Below, piece after piece: positions 33,430-42,532 of a stretch of DNA of 64,000 nucleotides; position 1 is the first letter of the stretch; each line of letters starts with the position of its first letter. The notes beneath the pieces were generated by a model, which was not told where the DNA came from, searched no databases, and was given only the letters and a program-made list of their open reading frames with translations. Source of the stretch: Paenibacillus contaminans (lineage in GTDB: Bacteria > Bacillota > Bacilli > Paenibacillales > NBRC-103111); assembly GCF_003285015.1 (NCBI RefSeq), contig NZ_QMFB01000001.1:248001-312000 (forward strand). Direction: 5' to 3'. Both the position numbers and the translations under genes were made by a program.

Positions 33430-34365
33430 ATGGCTCAACCGGGAGTGAATACGGCAGGGAGCGGCGGACTTCTCCGCAAAAACAAGGTCCAGAAACGCAT
33501 ATTTATTTTTTTTGCGATCGGCCCAAGCTTTCTCGGATATTTGCTGTTTACTTTGTATCCAAACATTTTGTCCGTTTATTATTCTCTCTTGGAATGGAAC
33601 GGAATAAGCGCTTCGAAGTTTGTGGGACTGGATAATTACATTTATATGTTCAAAGACAATTTCGTTTGGACATCGCTTTATCATAACCTGATCTTGATGA
33701 TTACGGTTCCGATCCTTACCATATATATTTCGGTATTTCTTGCTTACTTGCTAAATAACAAAGGATATTTGGAATCTGCCTTTTATAAAGTATTGTTTTT
33801 CCTGCCGAACGTACTTGCCATTGTCGTGGTCGCGCTGCTTTGGAGATTTATATACGACGGGGAGTACGGCATGCTGAACGCTTTTCTTAAACTGTTCGGC
33901 ATCGAGACGAATAACTTCTACTGGCTGGGCGATACGAGGACTGCTTTATGGGCGATCCTGCCGGTCTCCATATGGAGCGGCGTAGGCCTTTACATCATTA
34001 TTTTCATGAATGCGATGAAGGGGATCCCCGCTTCGTTATACGAGTCGGCCATATTGGACGGGGCCACTCATATGCAGCGATTGTTCAAAATTACGATGCC
34101 GCTCATCAATCCCGTTATACGCGTCAGCGCTTTATTCTTGGTTCTGGGCGCGTTTAAGGGCTTCGAGCTGATTCTGATTATGACCAATGGCGGTCCTTCG
34201 GGATCGACGGAAGTTATCGGTTCTTATATGTTCAACATGGCATTCGGTAAAAACTCTCACAATTACGGTTATGCGTCGGCAATCGGCATGTTCTTGTTCG
34301 TCATCATGGTCGTTGCCAAAATGATTATCGATAAGTTCAGCAAGAGGGATGAAATCGAATTCTAA
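33430..34365 (+). CDS. ABC importer permease, MalF/UgpA type
   Basis: This protein of about 311 residues has six membrane segments and the EAA-loop motif PASLYESAILDGATHMQRLF followed by KITMPLINP, which contacts the ATPase. The opening FFAIGPSFLGYLLFTLYPNI and NYIYMFKDNFVWTSLYHNL match MalF-type permeases of carbohydrate importers. ATG 33430 follows AGGGAGG; an in-frame ATG at 33364 lies in the hairpin. It works with the permease gene that starts 29 bases downstream and with the preceding binding lipoprotein. Confidence 0.9.
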   Translation: MAQPGVNTAGSGGLLRKNKVQKRIFIFFAIGPSFLGYLLFTLYPNILSVYYSLLEWNGISASKFVGLDNYIYMFKDNFVWTSLYHNLILMITVPILTIYISVFLAYLLNNKGYLESAFYKVLFFLPNVLAIVVVALLWRFIYDGEYGMLNAFLKLFGIETNNFYWLGDTRTALWAILPVSIWSGVGLYIIIFMNAMKGIPASLYESAILDGATHMQRLFKITMPLINPVIRVSALFLVLGAFKGFELILIMTNGGPSGSTEVIGSYMFNMAFGKNSHNYGYASAIGMFLFVIMVVAKMIIDKFSKRDEIEF

Positions 34366-34394
34366 TCAAGGAGCAATCGGGGAGGGGGTAACGC

Positions 34395-35234
34395 ATGGAA
34401 AACAACAAGCGTACCTGGGTTGATTTGGTTTGGCGTATTCTCTTGTTTATATGGGCGCTTTCCATTTTAGTGCCGCTTCTGTGGATCATTCTCGAGTCGC
34501 TAAAGACGAACAAGGAATTTTTCGCAAACGTGTGGGCGCTGCCGAAAAAATTAATGTGGGTCAACTATAAAACTGCCTGGAAATCCTATAATCTCGGTCC
34601 TACTGCCTTAAACACGCTTTACTTCGTCGGGGTCAGCTTGCTCTTAGGCACCTTCCTGACGACGTTGAACGCATACGCGTTAACCCGTCTTCAATGGCGC
34701 GGGAGAACGCTGATCTGGTCGACGATTATGATTTCGCTCTTCTTGCCGGGGATCAACGCGCTCGTGCCGCAGTACGTATTGATGCGCGATCTGCATTTGA
34801 CGAACAGTCTGACCGGTCTGATCATCCTCGACAGTTTGGGAGAAAGCGTATTCTTCCTCATGCTGCTTGGAGGGTTTATGCAGTCGCTGCCTAAAGAGCT
34901 GGAGGAAAGCGCCTATATGGACGGCGCGTCGCTTATGCAAGTGTTTTTGCGGATCATTGTTCCGTTATCGACGCCCGGTATCGTTACGGTAGCGATCTTC
35001 AAATTTTTGGGACTGTACAATGCGTTCCTTGGGCCGTTCATCTATCTCGGCGATCAGGCGAAGTATACGATCGGGGTTGCGATGTATAACGCCAACCAGC
35101 TTATGCAGTACAAAGCCGACTGGGTTACACTATTCGCCGGCGTAACGATTGCGATGCTGCCGACGATCGTTCTGTACATTATATTCCAGCGTCAAATTTC
35201 CGAGGGCGCTACGTTAGGCGGCGTCAAAGGGTAA
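34395..35234 (+). CDS. ABC importer permease, MalG/UgpE type
   Basis: A 279-residue inner-membrane protein with six predicted segments and the EAA motif KELEESAYMDGASLMQVFLR followed by IIVPLSTP. The start MENNKRTWVDLVWRILLFIW and the NTLYFVGVSLLLGTFLTTLN region fit the MalG family. It pairs with the MalF-type permease encoded just upstream. ATG 34395 is preceded by GGGAGGGGG. The next gene, an SDR enzyme, begins 38 bases later, so transport and metabolism are linked in one operon. Confidence 0.9.
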   Translation: MENNKRTWVDLVWRILLFIWALSILVPLLWIILESLKTNKEFFANVWALPKKLMWVNYKTAWKSYNLGPTALNTLYFVGVSLLLGTFLTTLNAYALTRLQWRGRTLIWSTIMISLFLPGINALVPQYVLMRDLHLTNSLTGLIILDSLGESVFFLMLLGGFMQSLPKELEESAYMDGASLMQVFLRIIVPLSTPGIVTVAIFKFLGLYNAFLGPFIYLGDQAKYTIGVAMYNANQLMQYKADWVTLFAGVTIAMLPTIVLYIIFQRQISEGATLGGVKG

Positions 35235-35272
35235 AGCTGCAGTAAATTAGTCATCTGGAGGCGAAAGGGTCA

Positions 35273-36043
35273 GTGACCTTACAACTGGAGAATAAAGTCA
35301 TAGTCATTACCGGCGCGCAAGGAGCGGCGGGAAGCGATGCAACCAAAATGTTTCTCGAGCGGGGGGCTTTCGTCGCGGCTTGCGACATCCGTCCCGAAGG
35401 CGATTTCCGGGATTTCCAAAACCTGAAAGAGCAGTACGGTTCCGATCGTCTCATCTATATTCAAGCGAATATGACGAAGGAAGATCAAGTACAAAATCTG
35501 ATGCGTCAAACCGATCAGGCGTTCGGCAGACTTAACGGCTGCTACCATACGACATATGTAAACAATTACGAGCTGATTGCCAAGCAGTCGCTAGAGGATT
35601 GGGAGGGTTCGATCCGGGGCACGTTGACCAGTACGTTTCTCGTGTCGAAATATGCAGCCGAACTGATGATAAAGTCGCAAGGCGGTTCGATTGTAAACGT
35701 ATCTTCCGTTCTAGGCTCTTATGCGAGGAAGCATAATGCCGCTTACGGTGCGGGTAAAGCGGGAGTGGAGCATCTGACTCGCGTCGTCGCGGTCGAGTAT
35801 GCGAAATATGGCATTCGCGCCAATACGGTCGTCCCCGGCGATTTCAAATCCGAAGAAGTGCTCGCCAACATGTCGCAGGAGCATAACGAAACCATGAAGG
35901 CGGATTCGCTTGTCGGCAGAAGCGGTTCAGCACGAGAGATTAATGAGGTTGCCGCATTCCTCTTGTCCGATGCCGCATCTTACGTAACCGGCTCCTTGTA
36001 TCCGGCTACCGGGGGCATCTGGGTATCGCCCGACCGCTTGTAA
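35273..36043 (+). CDS. short-chain dehydrogenase/reductase (SDR family)
   Basis: The 256-residue enzyme has the classical SDR layout: cofactor motif TGAQGAAG (residues 13-20), the NVSS strand (about 141-144), the catalytic Tyr158-xxx-Lys162 in YGAGK, and C-terminal ATGGIWVSPDRL. Members oxidise or reduce alcohols and ketones with NAD(P). The usual NNAG motif after strand 4 is replaced by TYVNNYE, which is unusual. Translation starts with GTG 35273 behind GAGGCGAAAGG. Its place between the importer and the amide-cleaving genes suggests that it handles a hydroxyl or keto group of the imported compound. Confidence 0.87.
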   Translation: MTLQLENKVIVITGAQGAAGSDATKMFLERGAFVAACDIRPEGDFRDFQNLKEQYGSDRLIYIQANMTKEDQVQNLMRQTDQAFGRLNGCYHTTYVNNYELIAKQSLEDWEGSIRGTLTSTFLVSKYAAELMIKSQGGSIVNVSSVLGSYARKHNAAYGAGKAGVEHLTRVVAVEYAKYGIRANTVVPGDFKSEEVLANMSQEHNETMKADSLVGRSGSAREINEVAAFLLSDAASYVTGSLYPATGGIWVSPDRL

Positions 36044-36077
36044 TTAAACGACTCGCATCCGAGGAGGAAACATTCAC

Positions 36078-37190
36078 ATGTCAGAAACGCAGGCTGCATC
36101 AAGAGCCAAGCGGGTAGCCGTTATCGTAACGGAATATAGGTTCAATTCTCATGCCGATGTCATATTGGGTCGTTTGCTCGGCGATTTCGATTATAAGCCG
36201 CGGATTCAAGTTGCTTCATTATATACGGATCAAGTACCGGATAACGATATGAGCAGAGAAGCGGCGGAGCGCAATCGCATTCCGATTTATTCGACAATCG
36301 AAGAAACGATTCGTTATGCTCATGAGCAGGGCGGATTGGACGGTGTCGTCATCATCGGCGAGCACGGCGACTATCCGGAAGACGAAAAAGGGCGCAAGCA
36401 TTATCCGCGAAGAAGATTGCTGGAAGAAACGTTGAAATCGCTTGACGAGCTGGAGCTGCGTATCCCGATTTTCTCGGATAAACACTTCGCTTATCAAATT
36501 GAAGATACGGTCTGGATGTATGAGGAGTTGAGAAAACGCGACATTCCTTTCCTGGGCGGATCGTCGATCCCTCATGCTCCGTATGTCCCGGCGTTTGATG
36601 TAAACAAACTTAAGGATGCAAAAGAGATTTTGGTCCTAAGCTACTCGACGATTGTTGAAGCATACGGTTACCACGGTTTGGAGCTGCTTCAGTCTCTCGC
36701 GGAGAAACGCGCAGGCGGCGAAACGGGCGTACGCTCGGTTAGCGCGCTGGAGGGCGAAGAAGTGTGGGAAGCGATGGACAGGAAGGAATGGCCGGAAGAT
36801 CTGCTCTTGAGTTCTTTGAATATCGTGAAAGAGGATAGCGGCAATGTCCACCCTCGCGAGCGCGGAGAAACGCCGTGGTTATTCATCGTCGATTACGAAG
36901 ACGGAACGAAAGGTTACGTGTTTCAGCAAAATACCGTTTCCGAACAATGGCGGTTTGCCTTCCGGGACGGGCATGGTGAAGTCGTATCGGCGATCAGCTT
37001 CAGCGAACTCGCGCGGCCCTTCGGCCATTTTGAAACGCTAACCCGCATCGTTGAAGATTTCGTCATTAGCGGCACGGAGCCGTTCCCGGCCGAGCGGGTT
37101 CTTATGTCCAGCGGCTTGATCAACTATGTGATGGATGCCTTGCATGAACATAAGAAGCTGGAAACGCTGGCACTTCGTATTCATTATTAG
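36078..37190 (+). CDS. conserved protein of unknown function in the catabolic operon
   Basis: I do not recognise the family of this 370-residue soluble protein. It begins with RVAVIVTEYRFNSHADVILG and IQVASLYTDQVP, like the first strands of an alpha/beta fold, but lacks a GxGxxG nucleotide motif. It continues with DGVVIIGEHGDYPEDEKGRK (about 94-113) and PIFSDKHFAYQIEDTVWMYE (about 132-151), with HG, HY and DKHF residues that could bind a metal or substrate. The C-terminal third, PWLFIVDYEDGTKGYVFQQN, looks like a beta-rich domain. ATG 36078 follows GAGGAGG. The genes on both sides, an SDR and a creatininase-type hydrolase, imply a metabolic role. Confidence 0.7.
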   Translation: MSETQAASRAKRVAVIVTEYRFNSHADVILGRLLGDFDYKPRIQVASLYTDQVPDNDMSREAAERNRIPIYSTIEETIRYAHEQGGLDGVVIIGEHGDYPEDEKGRKHYPRRRLLEETLKSLDELELRIPIFSDKHFAYQIEDTVWMYEELRKRDIPFLGGSSIPHAPYVPAFDVNKLKDAKEILVLSYSTIVEAYGYHGLELLQSLAEKRAGGETGVRSVSALEGEEVWEAMDRKEWPEDLLLSSLNIVKEDSGNVHPRERGETPWLFIVDYEDGTKGYVFQQNTVSEQWRFAFRDGHGEVVSAISFSELARPFGHFETLTRIVEDFVISGTEPFPAERVLMSSGLINYVMDALHEHKKLETLALRIHY

Positions 37191-37223
37191 AAAAAAGAAG
37201 TCATCGGATAAAGGAGTATATAG

Positions 37224-38003
37224 ATGAAGGAATATTTATTTCACCACCATACGCGTGAAGAAGTCGCACGTCTTGCAGCATCAGGCTGCCCTGTTATCAT
37301 ACCGCTGGCGGCAACGGAGCAGCACGGTCCGCATTTGCCTGTTTTTACGGATAGCCTGATCGGGGAACATGTCATTTATGGCGCAGTCAGCCGCGCAAAT
37401 GAGCAAACGCCGATGCTGGTTACCCCGGTTTTTACGGTCGGCTGCTCGGAGCATCATCTTCGTTTCAGCGGGACGATTTCCTTTACCTCGTCCACTTATC
37501 TGCACATGCTGAACGATATCGCGGAAAGTCTTGTAACCTGCGGCTTTACCAAAATCATTTTCGTCAACGGTCATGGCGGCAATGAAAAAATCATGCACCA
37601 AATTACGTCGGACATTGCAGTCAAGCATCCGGTCTGGACGGCTTCCGCTTCTTATTGGAGCGTGGCTGCAGAGGCGCTTCAGGAAGTTCAGGCGAGCGAG
37701 GTAGGCATGGTTCCAGGTCACGCCGGAGGCTTCGAAACGTCGCTTATTATGGCGATTGCGCCCGAGCTCGTTAAACATGAACATATTACGGATACGCATA
37801 TTCAAAGGCCGTGGATCAATTCGGGGCCTCCCGGCGCTTTCATCGGCAGACATAAAGAGCTTACGGGCTATGACGGGTACACGGATGCTGCAAATCTGGC
37901 TACGGCAGACAAAGGAGCCAAATATTTGGACGCCATCGTGAGCGCGCTCAGCGAATGGCTGCTGCATATCACGAAACAAATGAACGAGGGGGGCGAAAGC
38001 TGA
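37224..38003 (+). CDS. creatininase-family amidohydrolase
   Basis: The 259-residue protein has the metal-binding motifs of the creatininase fold: PLAATEQHGPHLPVFTD (about 27-43), FVNGHGGNEK (about 114-123) and PGHAGGFETS (about 161-170, with the metal-ligand Glu). Members open lactam or amide rings (creatinine, 2-amino-5-formylamino-pyrimidine and others) using Zn or Mn. ATG 37224 follows AAAGGAG. It sits in the middle of the transporter operon, between the unknown protein and the RidA gene, and probably hydrolyses an amide bond in the imported compound. The substrate cannot be read from the sequence. Confidence 0.87.
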   Translation: MKEYLFHHHTREEVARLAASGCPVIIPLAATEQHGPHLPVFTDSLIGEHVIYGAVSRANEQTPMLVTPVFTVGCSEHHLRFSGTISFTSSTYLHMLNDIAESLVTCGFTKIIFVNGHGGNEKIMHQITSDIAVKHPVWTASASYWSVAAEALQEVQASEVGMVPGHAGGFETSLIMAIAPELVKHEHITDTHIQRPWINSGPPGAFIGRHKELTGYDGYTDAANLATADKGAKYLDAIVSALSEWLLHITKQMNEGGES

Positions 38004-38053
38004 CCTAACAGCTGCTTTTCACTAAAAATATTCCGAATATCCGGAGGTGTGTA

Positions 38054-38422
38054 ATGAAACAGGAAATTTGTACAGGTGTGAAGTTGGATAAGCCATTTTC
38101 TTCGGGTATTGAAACGGAATCGTACGTTTTTGTTTCTGGCCAGGGTGGCATTAAAGACGGGAAAATCGTCGGTGAAGATATAGAGTCGCAAACGGTTCAA
38201 ACGATGGAAAACATCCGCGAGGTTCTTACGGCTGCGGGTTTGGATTTGGCCCATATCGTCAAAGTTCAGGTGTATTTATCGGATCGGGCTTTATATAATG
38301 AGTTCAATCGTGTGTATGACAGTTTTTTTCAAGCTCCGTTTCCAGCGCGTACGACAATTTATTGCGATTTAAATTACGATTTGCTGGTCGAGATTGATGC
38401 GATCGCGGTAAAAGCAAAGTAA
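38054..38422 (+). CDS. RidA/YjgF-family protein (enamine/imine deaminase)
   Basis: A complete 122-residue RidA-type protein: SSGIETESYVFVSGQGGIKD, the TMENIREVLTAAGLDL helix, KVQVYLSD, and the active-site arginine in FPARTTIYC (near residue 98), with VEIDAIAV at the end. RidA hydrolyses reactive enamine/imine intermediates to ketones and ammonia; operon-linked paralogues often act within a specific catabolic route. ATG 38054 follows CCGGAGG. It lies between the creatininase and deacylase genes, so an imine or enamine probably arises in this pathway. Confidence 0.9.
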   Translation: MKQEICTGVKLDKPFSSGIETESYVFVSGQGGIKDGKIVGEDIESQTVQTMENIREVLTAAGLDLAHIVKVQVYLSDRALYNEFNRVYDSFFQAPFPARTTIYCDLNYDLLVEIDAIAVKAK

Positions 38423-38451
38423 TGGCGGTCGTTTGCTGAGGAGGAAGGGCT

Positions 38452-39993
38452 TTGGAATGCGAAATCTTGATCGAAAACGGGACGATCATTGACGGCAGCG
38501 GCCGTTCCGGCTATAAAGGAAACGTCGCAATCGACCGCGGAATAATGACTCTAGTCGGGGACACTTCCGGCGTTACCGCGGGAATAACGCTGAATGCAGA
38601 CGGCTGCTGTATTGCGCCGGGTTTTATAGATGTGCACGTCCACTCGGAGAAAGAGCTTGTCGGAGGCCTCGACCGTTTTGCCGGGATTCGTCAGGGCGTT
38701 ACGACGCAGCTGATCGCGCCCGACGGATTTTCATGGTGCCATTTGACTGGTCAAATGCGGGAGGAAATGCGAAGTTATTTGGAAGTTTTCTATGGGGATA
38801 CCGCTGCCGATTGGGGCGGTGAAACGGTCGGCGATTTCGTCTCCTTGTTCAAAGACCGCATTCCGAGCCATGTAGCTCTTCAGGTCCCGCATGGCGCTAT
38901 CCGTGCGGCGGCGATGGGATGGTCGACTGCTGTAGCAGGCGAGAAGCAGCTTAACCAAATGAAAGGTTACGTCCGGGAATGGATGGAAGCCGGTGCTGTG
39001 GCATTCTGTACGGGGCTTGAATACGAGCCGACTGTGCACGCCGACCTGAACGAGCTCGTAGAGCTTTCTAAGGTCACGCACGAATATGACGGAATATATG
39101 TCGCCCACCAACGGGGCAATACGGGACCGCTGCTTTACGGTACCGAAGAAACGCTGGAAATAGGCAGGCAAGCCCGGCTGCCGGTTCATATTTCCCATTT
39201 TACCGTCGATTCCGTTCAAGCGGAAAACCTGCGCAGAGGCGAGGCCGAAGGCATCGATCTTTCCTTCGATATGTATCCTTACACGGCAGGATGTACGCAT
39301 CTGCTGTACTATTTGCCGGCTTGGGCGCAAGCAGGTTCGCCGGAGCAGGTTAAGGCCAGACTCGCCAGCGGCAAGGAAAGAGCCCAAATGGCGGATCATT
39401 TGAGCCGCGCGTTCCCGCCTGGGCAGCTGCGCTGTGCATCGGTGAAGGCGGAAGCCTACAAGCCGTTCGTCGGCATGCTGCTTAGCGACATCGTGGTGAA
39501 GACCGGACTCTCGCTGCCGGAATTGATTTGCGACATGCTGCTGCAGTCTGATTTGCAGGCGCTCTTCATTTATCATTGGGCGCCGGAGCGGGAGCAATTC
39601 CTTCAATCAACCTATCAACATCGCCTGCATATGGTTTCGACAGACGGTATTTTTGCCGAAGGGGCTCCCCACCCGAGGGGCTACGGTACATACCCGCGAG
39701 TGCTTGGCACCTTCGTCAGAGAACAGGGATGGCTTAGCCTCGAGCAGGCAGTTTACAAAATGACGGGGTATCCCGCAGAGCGCTTCCGGCTTCGCGATCG
39801 AGGCCTCGTAGCTGCCGGAAGGCCTGCCGATCTCGTCGTGTTTAACCCGGAAACGGTAAAAAGCGACGCTACCTTCTCGGACCCGAGGGTTGCGCCGGAA
39901 GGCATCCATCATGTTTTGGTGGACGGCCGCTTCGTTCTCAAGGACGGTGAAATAACCGGCGAGCTGCCCGGGCAAGTGATTGCCAGACGTTAG
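38452..39993 (+). CDS. N-acyl-D-amino-acid deacylase-type amidohydrolase
   Basis: The 513-residue enzyme begins with LIENGTIIDGSGRSGYKGNV and CIAPGFIDVHVHSEKE, the first metal-binding His pair of the amidohydrolase superfamily. It continues with GVTTQLIAPDGFSW and HISHFTVDSVQAENLRRGEA, and ends in the RGLVAAGRPADLVVFNPETV region typical of the D-aminoacylase branch. Members hydrolyse N-acyl D-amino acids or related amides and carbamates. The start is TTG 38452 behind GAGGAGGAAGG. It is the last gene of the operon and is followed by a clear terminator. The substrate is inferred only at the level of amide-type bonds. Confidence 0.87.
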   Translation: MECEILIENGTIIDGSGRSGYKGNVAIDRGIMTLVGDTSGVTAGITLNADGCCIAPGFIDVHVHSEKELVGGLDRFAGIRQGVTTQLIAPDGFSWCHLTGQMREEMRSYLEVFYGDTAADWGGETVGDFVSLFKDRIPSHVALQVPHGAIRAAAMGWSTAVAGEKQLNQMKGYVREWMEAGAVAFCTGLEYEPTVHADLNELVELSKVTHEYDGIYVAHQRGNTGPLLYGTEETLEIGRQARLPVHISHFTVDSVQAENLRRGEAEGIDLSFDMYPYTAGCTHLLYYLPAWAQAGSPEQVKARLASGKERAQMADHLSRAFPPGQLRCASVKAEAYKPFVGMLLSDIVVKTGLSLPELICDMLLQSDLQALFIYHWAPEREQFLQSTYQHRLHMVSTDGIFAEGAPHPRGYGTYPRVLGTFVREQGWLSLEQAVYKMTGYPAERFRLRDRGLVAAGRPADLVVFNPETVKSDATFSDPRVAPEGIHHVLVDGRFVLKDGEITGELPGQVIARR

Positions 39994-40000
39994 ATCATAA

Positions 40001-40045
40001 GAACGCCCGCATGACGGAATCCATGTCCGTTAAGCGGGCGTTTTT
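40001..40045 (+). terminator. intrinsic terminator of the catabolic operon
   Basis: AACGCCCGC (40002-40010) pairs with GCGGGCGTT near 40034-40042, with an inner ACGGA/TCCGT stem, followed by TTTTT. Confidence 0.9.
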
Positions 40046-40242
40046 ACGTTTCTTCACCTTCTTCGCGAAAAAAAATCATCGAAATCATTCGTTTTTACCA
40101 ATTTGGGACAAGAAATGTTCCGTAGCGACAAATAAACAAGCGATCCTTGCAGACCGTTTGACACGTTTTTCAGGTGCTCATGTGTACAATCTATCCTATA
40201 TCGTAGCGAATGACCATCATCAGATTAGGAAGAGGTGTTGTC

Positions 40243-41253
40243 ATGAGTATTGTTGCGAATCGTCATTTCATCGTTTGGGCATTTTGTTTGTTATTGTTCT
40301 TAACGTTCGGCTTGCGTCTGCTTACGCAAATTCATACAGCCGAGGCGTCGCCTGAGCCTATTTCCGAAACGAAGATGAATCCACATATAACGGCTTTTTT
40401 GAAAGGGTATCTCGTATCGTTCAAGCCTTCGCAAGCTTCCCTCCCTTCAGCCCCGATCGAACAACCTCAGCTTCAACCTCAAGCGATGGAAAATAAAGCG
40501 GTGCTCGTTTCCGCACAAAACGCCATGTCTACATACGAAGTAACCGCATATTTCCTTAATGTCCGCTCTAATCCGAATGCTTCGTCCCCGATCGTCCGGG
40601 TCGTCGAACAAGGTACCGTTCTGGAAGCCATCCGAAAAACGGATGAAGGGTGGCTCGAGTTGTCGGACGGCGGTTACGTTCACGGCCGCTACGTTAAAAT
40701 CGTCAGCCCTGAAGCGGAGAAGCAAACGCTCTCGCTGGCATCGGCCGCATTCGTCCCAAGCCGGACGGTTGCCATCGATACGGTTACGGAGCCAAGCATG
40801 CCGAAAGCCGCGGCCAAGCCAGGCAAACCGACGTCAAAGGTGAATTCCGCGTCAGGCCTGACCAAAGCGCATATTGAGCAAATATTCGAAGGGACAGAGC
40901 TGGCTGACGACGGTCTTGAAGAAGCGGTGCTCGAAATTGAAGAGGAATATGGCATAAACGCTTATTTTACGATTGCAGTCATGAAGCTTGAAAGCGGCAA
41001 CGGCAAAAGCAGTCTGGCCCGGAATAAAAACAATTTGTTCGGACTCAATGCTACGGGCGGCGGAAACCAAAAAGCATTCAGCTTCAAAACGAAAGGTGAT
41101 AGCGTGCGGAAGTTCGGACAGCTGCTTGACGATTATTATGTCGGCAAGGGTTATACGACGATCGAAAAAGTGGCCCAAAAATATTGTCCGGCCAATCCCA
41201 AATGGGCAAGCCTCGTCAGCGGCATTATGAAAAGCGATTACAATAAACTTTAA
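40243..41253 (+). CDS. secreted autolysin: SH3b domain plus N-acetylglucosaminidase domain
   Basis: The 336-residue protein has an N-terminal signal or anchor (WAFCLLLFLTFGLRLL), a bacterial SH3 domain (VTAYFLNVRSNPNASSPIVR, about 106-160), a Ser/Pro/Lys-rich linker and a C-terminal endo-beta-N-acetylglucosaminidase domain: GINAYFTIAVMKLESGNGKS with the catalytic Glu, ARNKNNLFGLNATGG, and KYCPANPKWASLVSGIMKSD. It probably binds and cleaves peptidoglycan glycan strands. ATG 40243 follows AGGAAGAGG; an upstream in-frame ATG at 40210 has no site. It is a single-gene unit, convergent with the small hypothetical gene that follows. Confidence 0.88.
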   Translation: MSIVANRHFIVWAFCLLLFLTFGLRLLTQIHTAEASPEPISETKMNPHITAFLKGYLVSFKPSQASLPSAPIEQPQLQPQAMENKAVLVSAQNAMSTYEVTAYFLNVRSNPNASSPIVRVVEQGTVLEAIRKTDEGWLELSDGGYVHGRYVKIVSPEAEKQTLSLASAAFVPSRTVAIDTVTEPSMPKAAAKPGKPTSKVNSASGLTKAHIEQIFEGTELADDGLEEAVLEIEEEYGINAYFTIAVMKLESGNGKSSLARNKNNLFGLNATGGGNQKAFSFKTKGDSVRKFGQLLDDYYVGKGYTTIEKVAQKYCPANPKWASLVSGIMKSDYNKL

Positions 41254-41263
41254 CGATCGTTTG

Positions 41264-41575
41264 TCAGTCGTATTTATCCTCGTCGATTCTGACGATTCCG
41301 TCGATCATAAGCTCGGCTTCCGTCTCGAAATTCAAATACAGCGGTGCCGGAAGCCTGTCGAGAACGGTTTGGATCAAAGGCAGATCGAATAACTCCTCCA
41401 TGGATTGAGGAGGCTGCTCCAAGCCGTATACCCACTCGCGAACGGTATCGATGAACCGATAGAAGGAAGCTTCGAATGAATCCGCAGCAGCCTCGGCATT
41501 TTCTTGTCCCGAGCCTGCCATGGCATTCCAGCTCCGCAGAGCCGTATCCAGCGCGTCGATAACATGGTTACTCAT
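41264..41575 (-). CDS. hypothetical acidic protein, 103 residues
   Basis: No family recognised. The protein is soluble, acidic and mainly helical (VIDALDTALRSWNAMAG, ASFYRFIDTVREWVYGLEQ) with a conserved-looking end ELMIDGIVRIDEDKYD. ATG 41575 was chosen because CAGGAGG lies eight bases upstream; an in-frame ATG at 41596 overlaps that site. It is convergent with the autolysin gene, separated by ten bases. It may be a housekeeping protein of unknown role. Confidence 0.6.
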   Translation of the reverse strand: MSNHVIDALDTALRSWNAMAGSGQENAEAAADSFEASFYRFIDTVREWVYGLEQPPQSMEELFDLPLIQTVLDRLPAPLYLNFETEAELMIDGIVRIDEDKYD

Positions 41576-41821
41576 TTTAATGACCTCCTGTTGCATAGCC
41601 GATCATGAACGGAGCTCATCCTTTTTATCCAAATGGATGAACAAATCCAAGCGGCTTATATGCGATTAGTGGTGACCGTGCTGCTGAAGTTATTATATAT
41701 CATCGCAAACAAGAAGCAGTAACATATGCGATTGCAAATTTTGCTTTTGCCGCATAATTCGTTAAACTGAATCTATAAGACAGCCAAAGAAGCAGCGATG
41801 GCGGAGAAGCAAGGTGAGCGT

Positions 41822-42532
41822 ATGAAAGAGATTCATATATTGGTAGCCGATGACGACAAAGAAATAAGAGAATTGCTCAAAAAATATTTGGAGCGGGAAA
41901 CGTACAAGGTCGATACGGCGGCGGACGGCGAAGAGGCGCTGCTTCTATTCGAGCGCAACAGCTACAATCTCGTTCTGCTTGATTTAATGATGCCCAAGGT
42001 GGACGGTATCGAAGCGTGCAGAAGGCTCAGAATGAAGTCGAACGTACCGATCCTGATGCTAACGGCAAAGGATCAGGAGCTCGATAAAGTTTTGGGCTTA
42101 AGCATGGGCGCGGACGATTATATGACGAAGCCGTTCAGCATCCACGAGCTGGTTGCGAGGGTCAAGGCGCATATGCGACGTTATTTGGTGCTGGGCAGCG
42201 AACAAGCCGCAGAAGAGCCGTTGATTCGTCATCGGAGCTTATGCATCGACGTCAAGAAGTATGCCGTAACGAAAAACGGCGAGGGAATAAACCTGACGGC
42301 CAAAGAATTCGAGCTGTTGAAGTTTTTCGCAATGAATCCCGAGCAAGTATTCACGAAGACGCAGCTGTTTCGCCAGGTGTGGGACAGCGCGTATTTGGAA
42401 GACGACAATACCGTCATGGTTCACATCCGCAAGCTGCGTACGAAAATCGAAGACGATCCATCCGATCCGAAGCTTATTCAGACCGTATGGGGGATCGGCT
42501 ACAGGTTTGCGGGAGAGAAGCATGAAGCCTGA
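41822..42532 (+). CDS. OmpR-family response regulator of the bacitracin-type module
   Basis: About 236 residues: receiver domain with acidic pocket ADDD, phospho-acceptor Asp 54 in LVLLDLMMPK, Thr/Lys in MLTAKD and MTKPFSIHEL, then an OmpR winged helix (NLTAKEFELLKFFAMNPEQV, TVMVHIRKLRTKIEDDP, VWGIGYRF). It overlaps the histidine kinase gene by 11 bases. ATG 41822 was taken; ATG 41798 upstream is possible. The 11-bp-spaced TTAAGA boxes ahead of the ABC transporter genes are the likely binding sites, since OmpR-type regulators bind such phased direct repeats. Confidence 0.9.
   Translation: MKEIHILVADDDKEIRELLKKYLERETYKVDTAADGEEALLLFERNSYNLVLLDLMMPKVDGIEACRRLRMKSNVPILMLTAKDQELDKVLGLSMGADDYMTKPFSIHELVARVKAHMRRYLVLGSEQAAEEPLIRHRSLCIDVKKYAVTKNGEGINLTAKEFELLKFFAMNPEQVFTKTQLFRQVWDSAYLEDDNTVMVHIRKLRTKIEDDPSDPKLIQTVWGIGYRFAGEKHEA

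Noticed and set aside
38731-39606. 291-codon frame on the minus strand
   Set aside because: It lies fully opposite the well-supported deacylase gene and resembles no protein family.
40011-40355. 114-codon frame overlapping the autolysin start
   Set aside because: It begins inside the operon terminator and overlaps the better supported autolysin gene in another frame.
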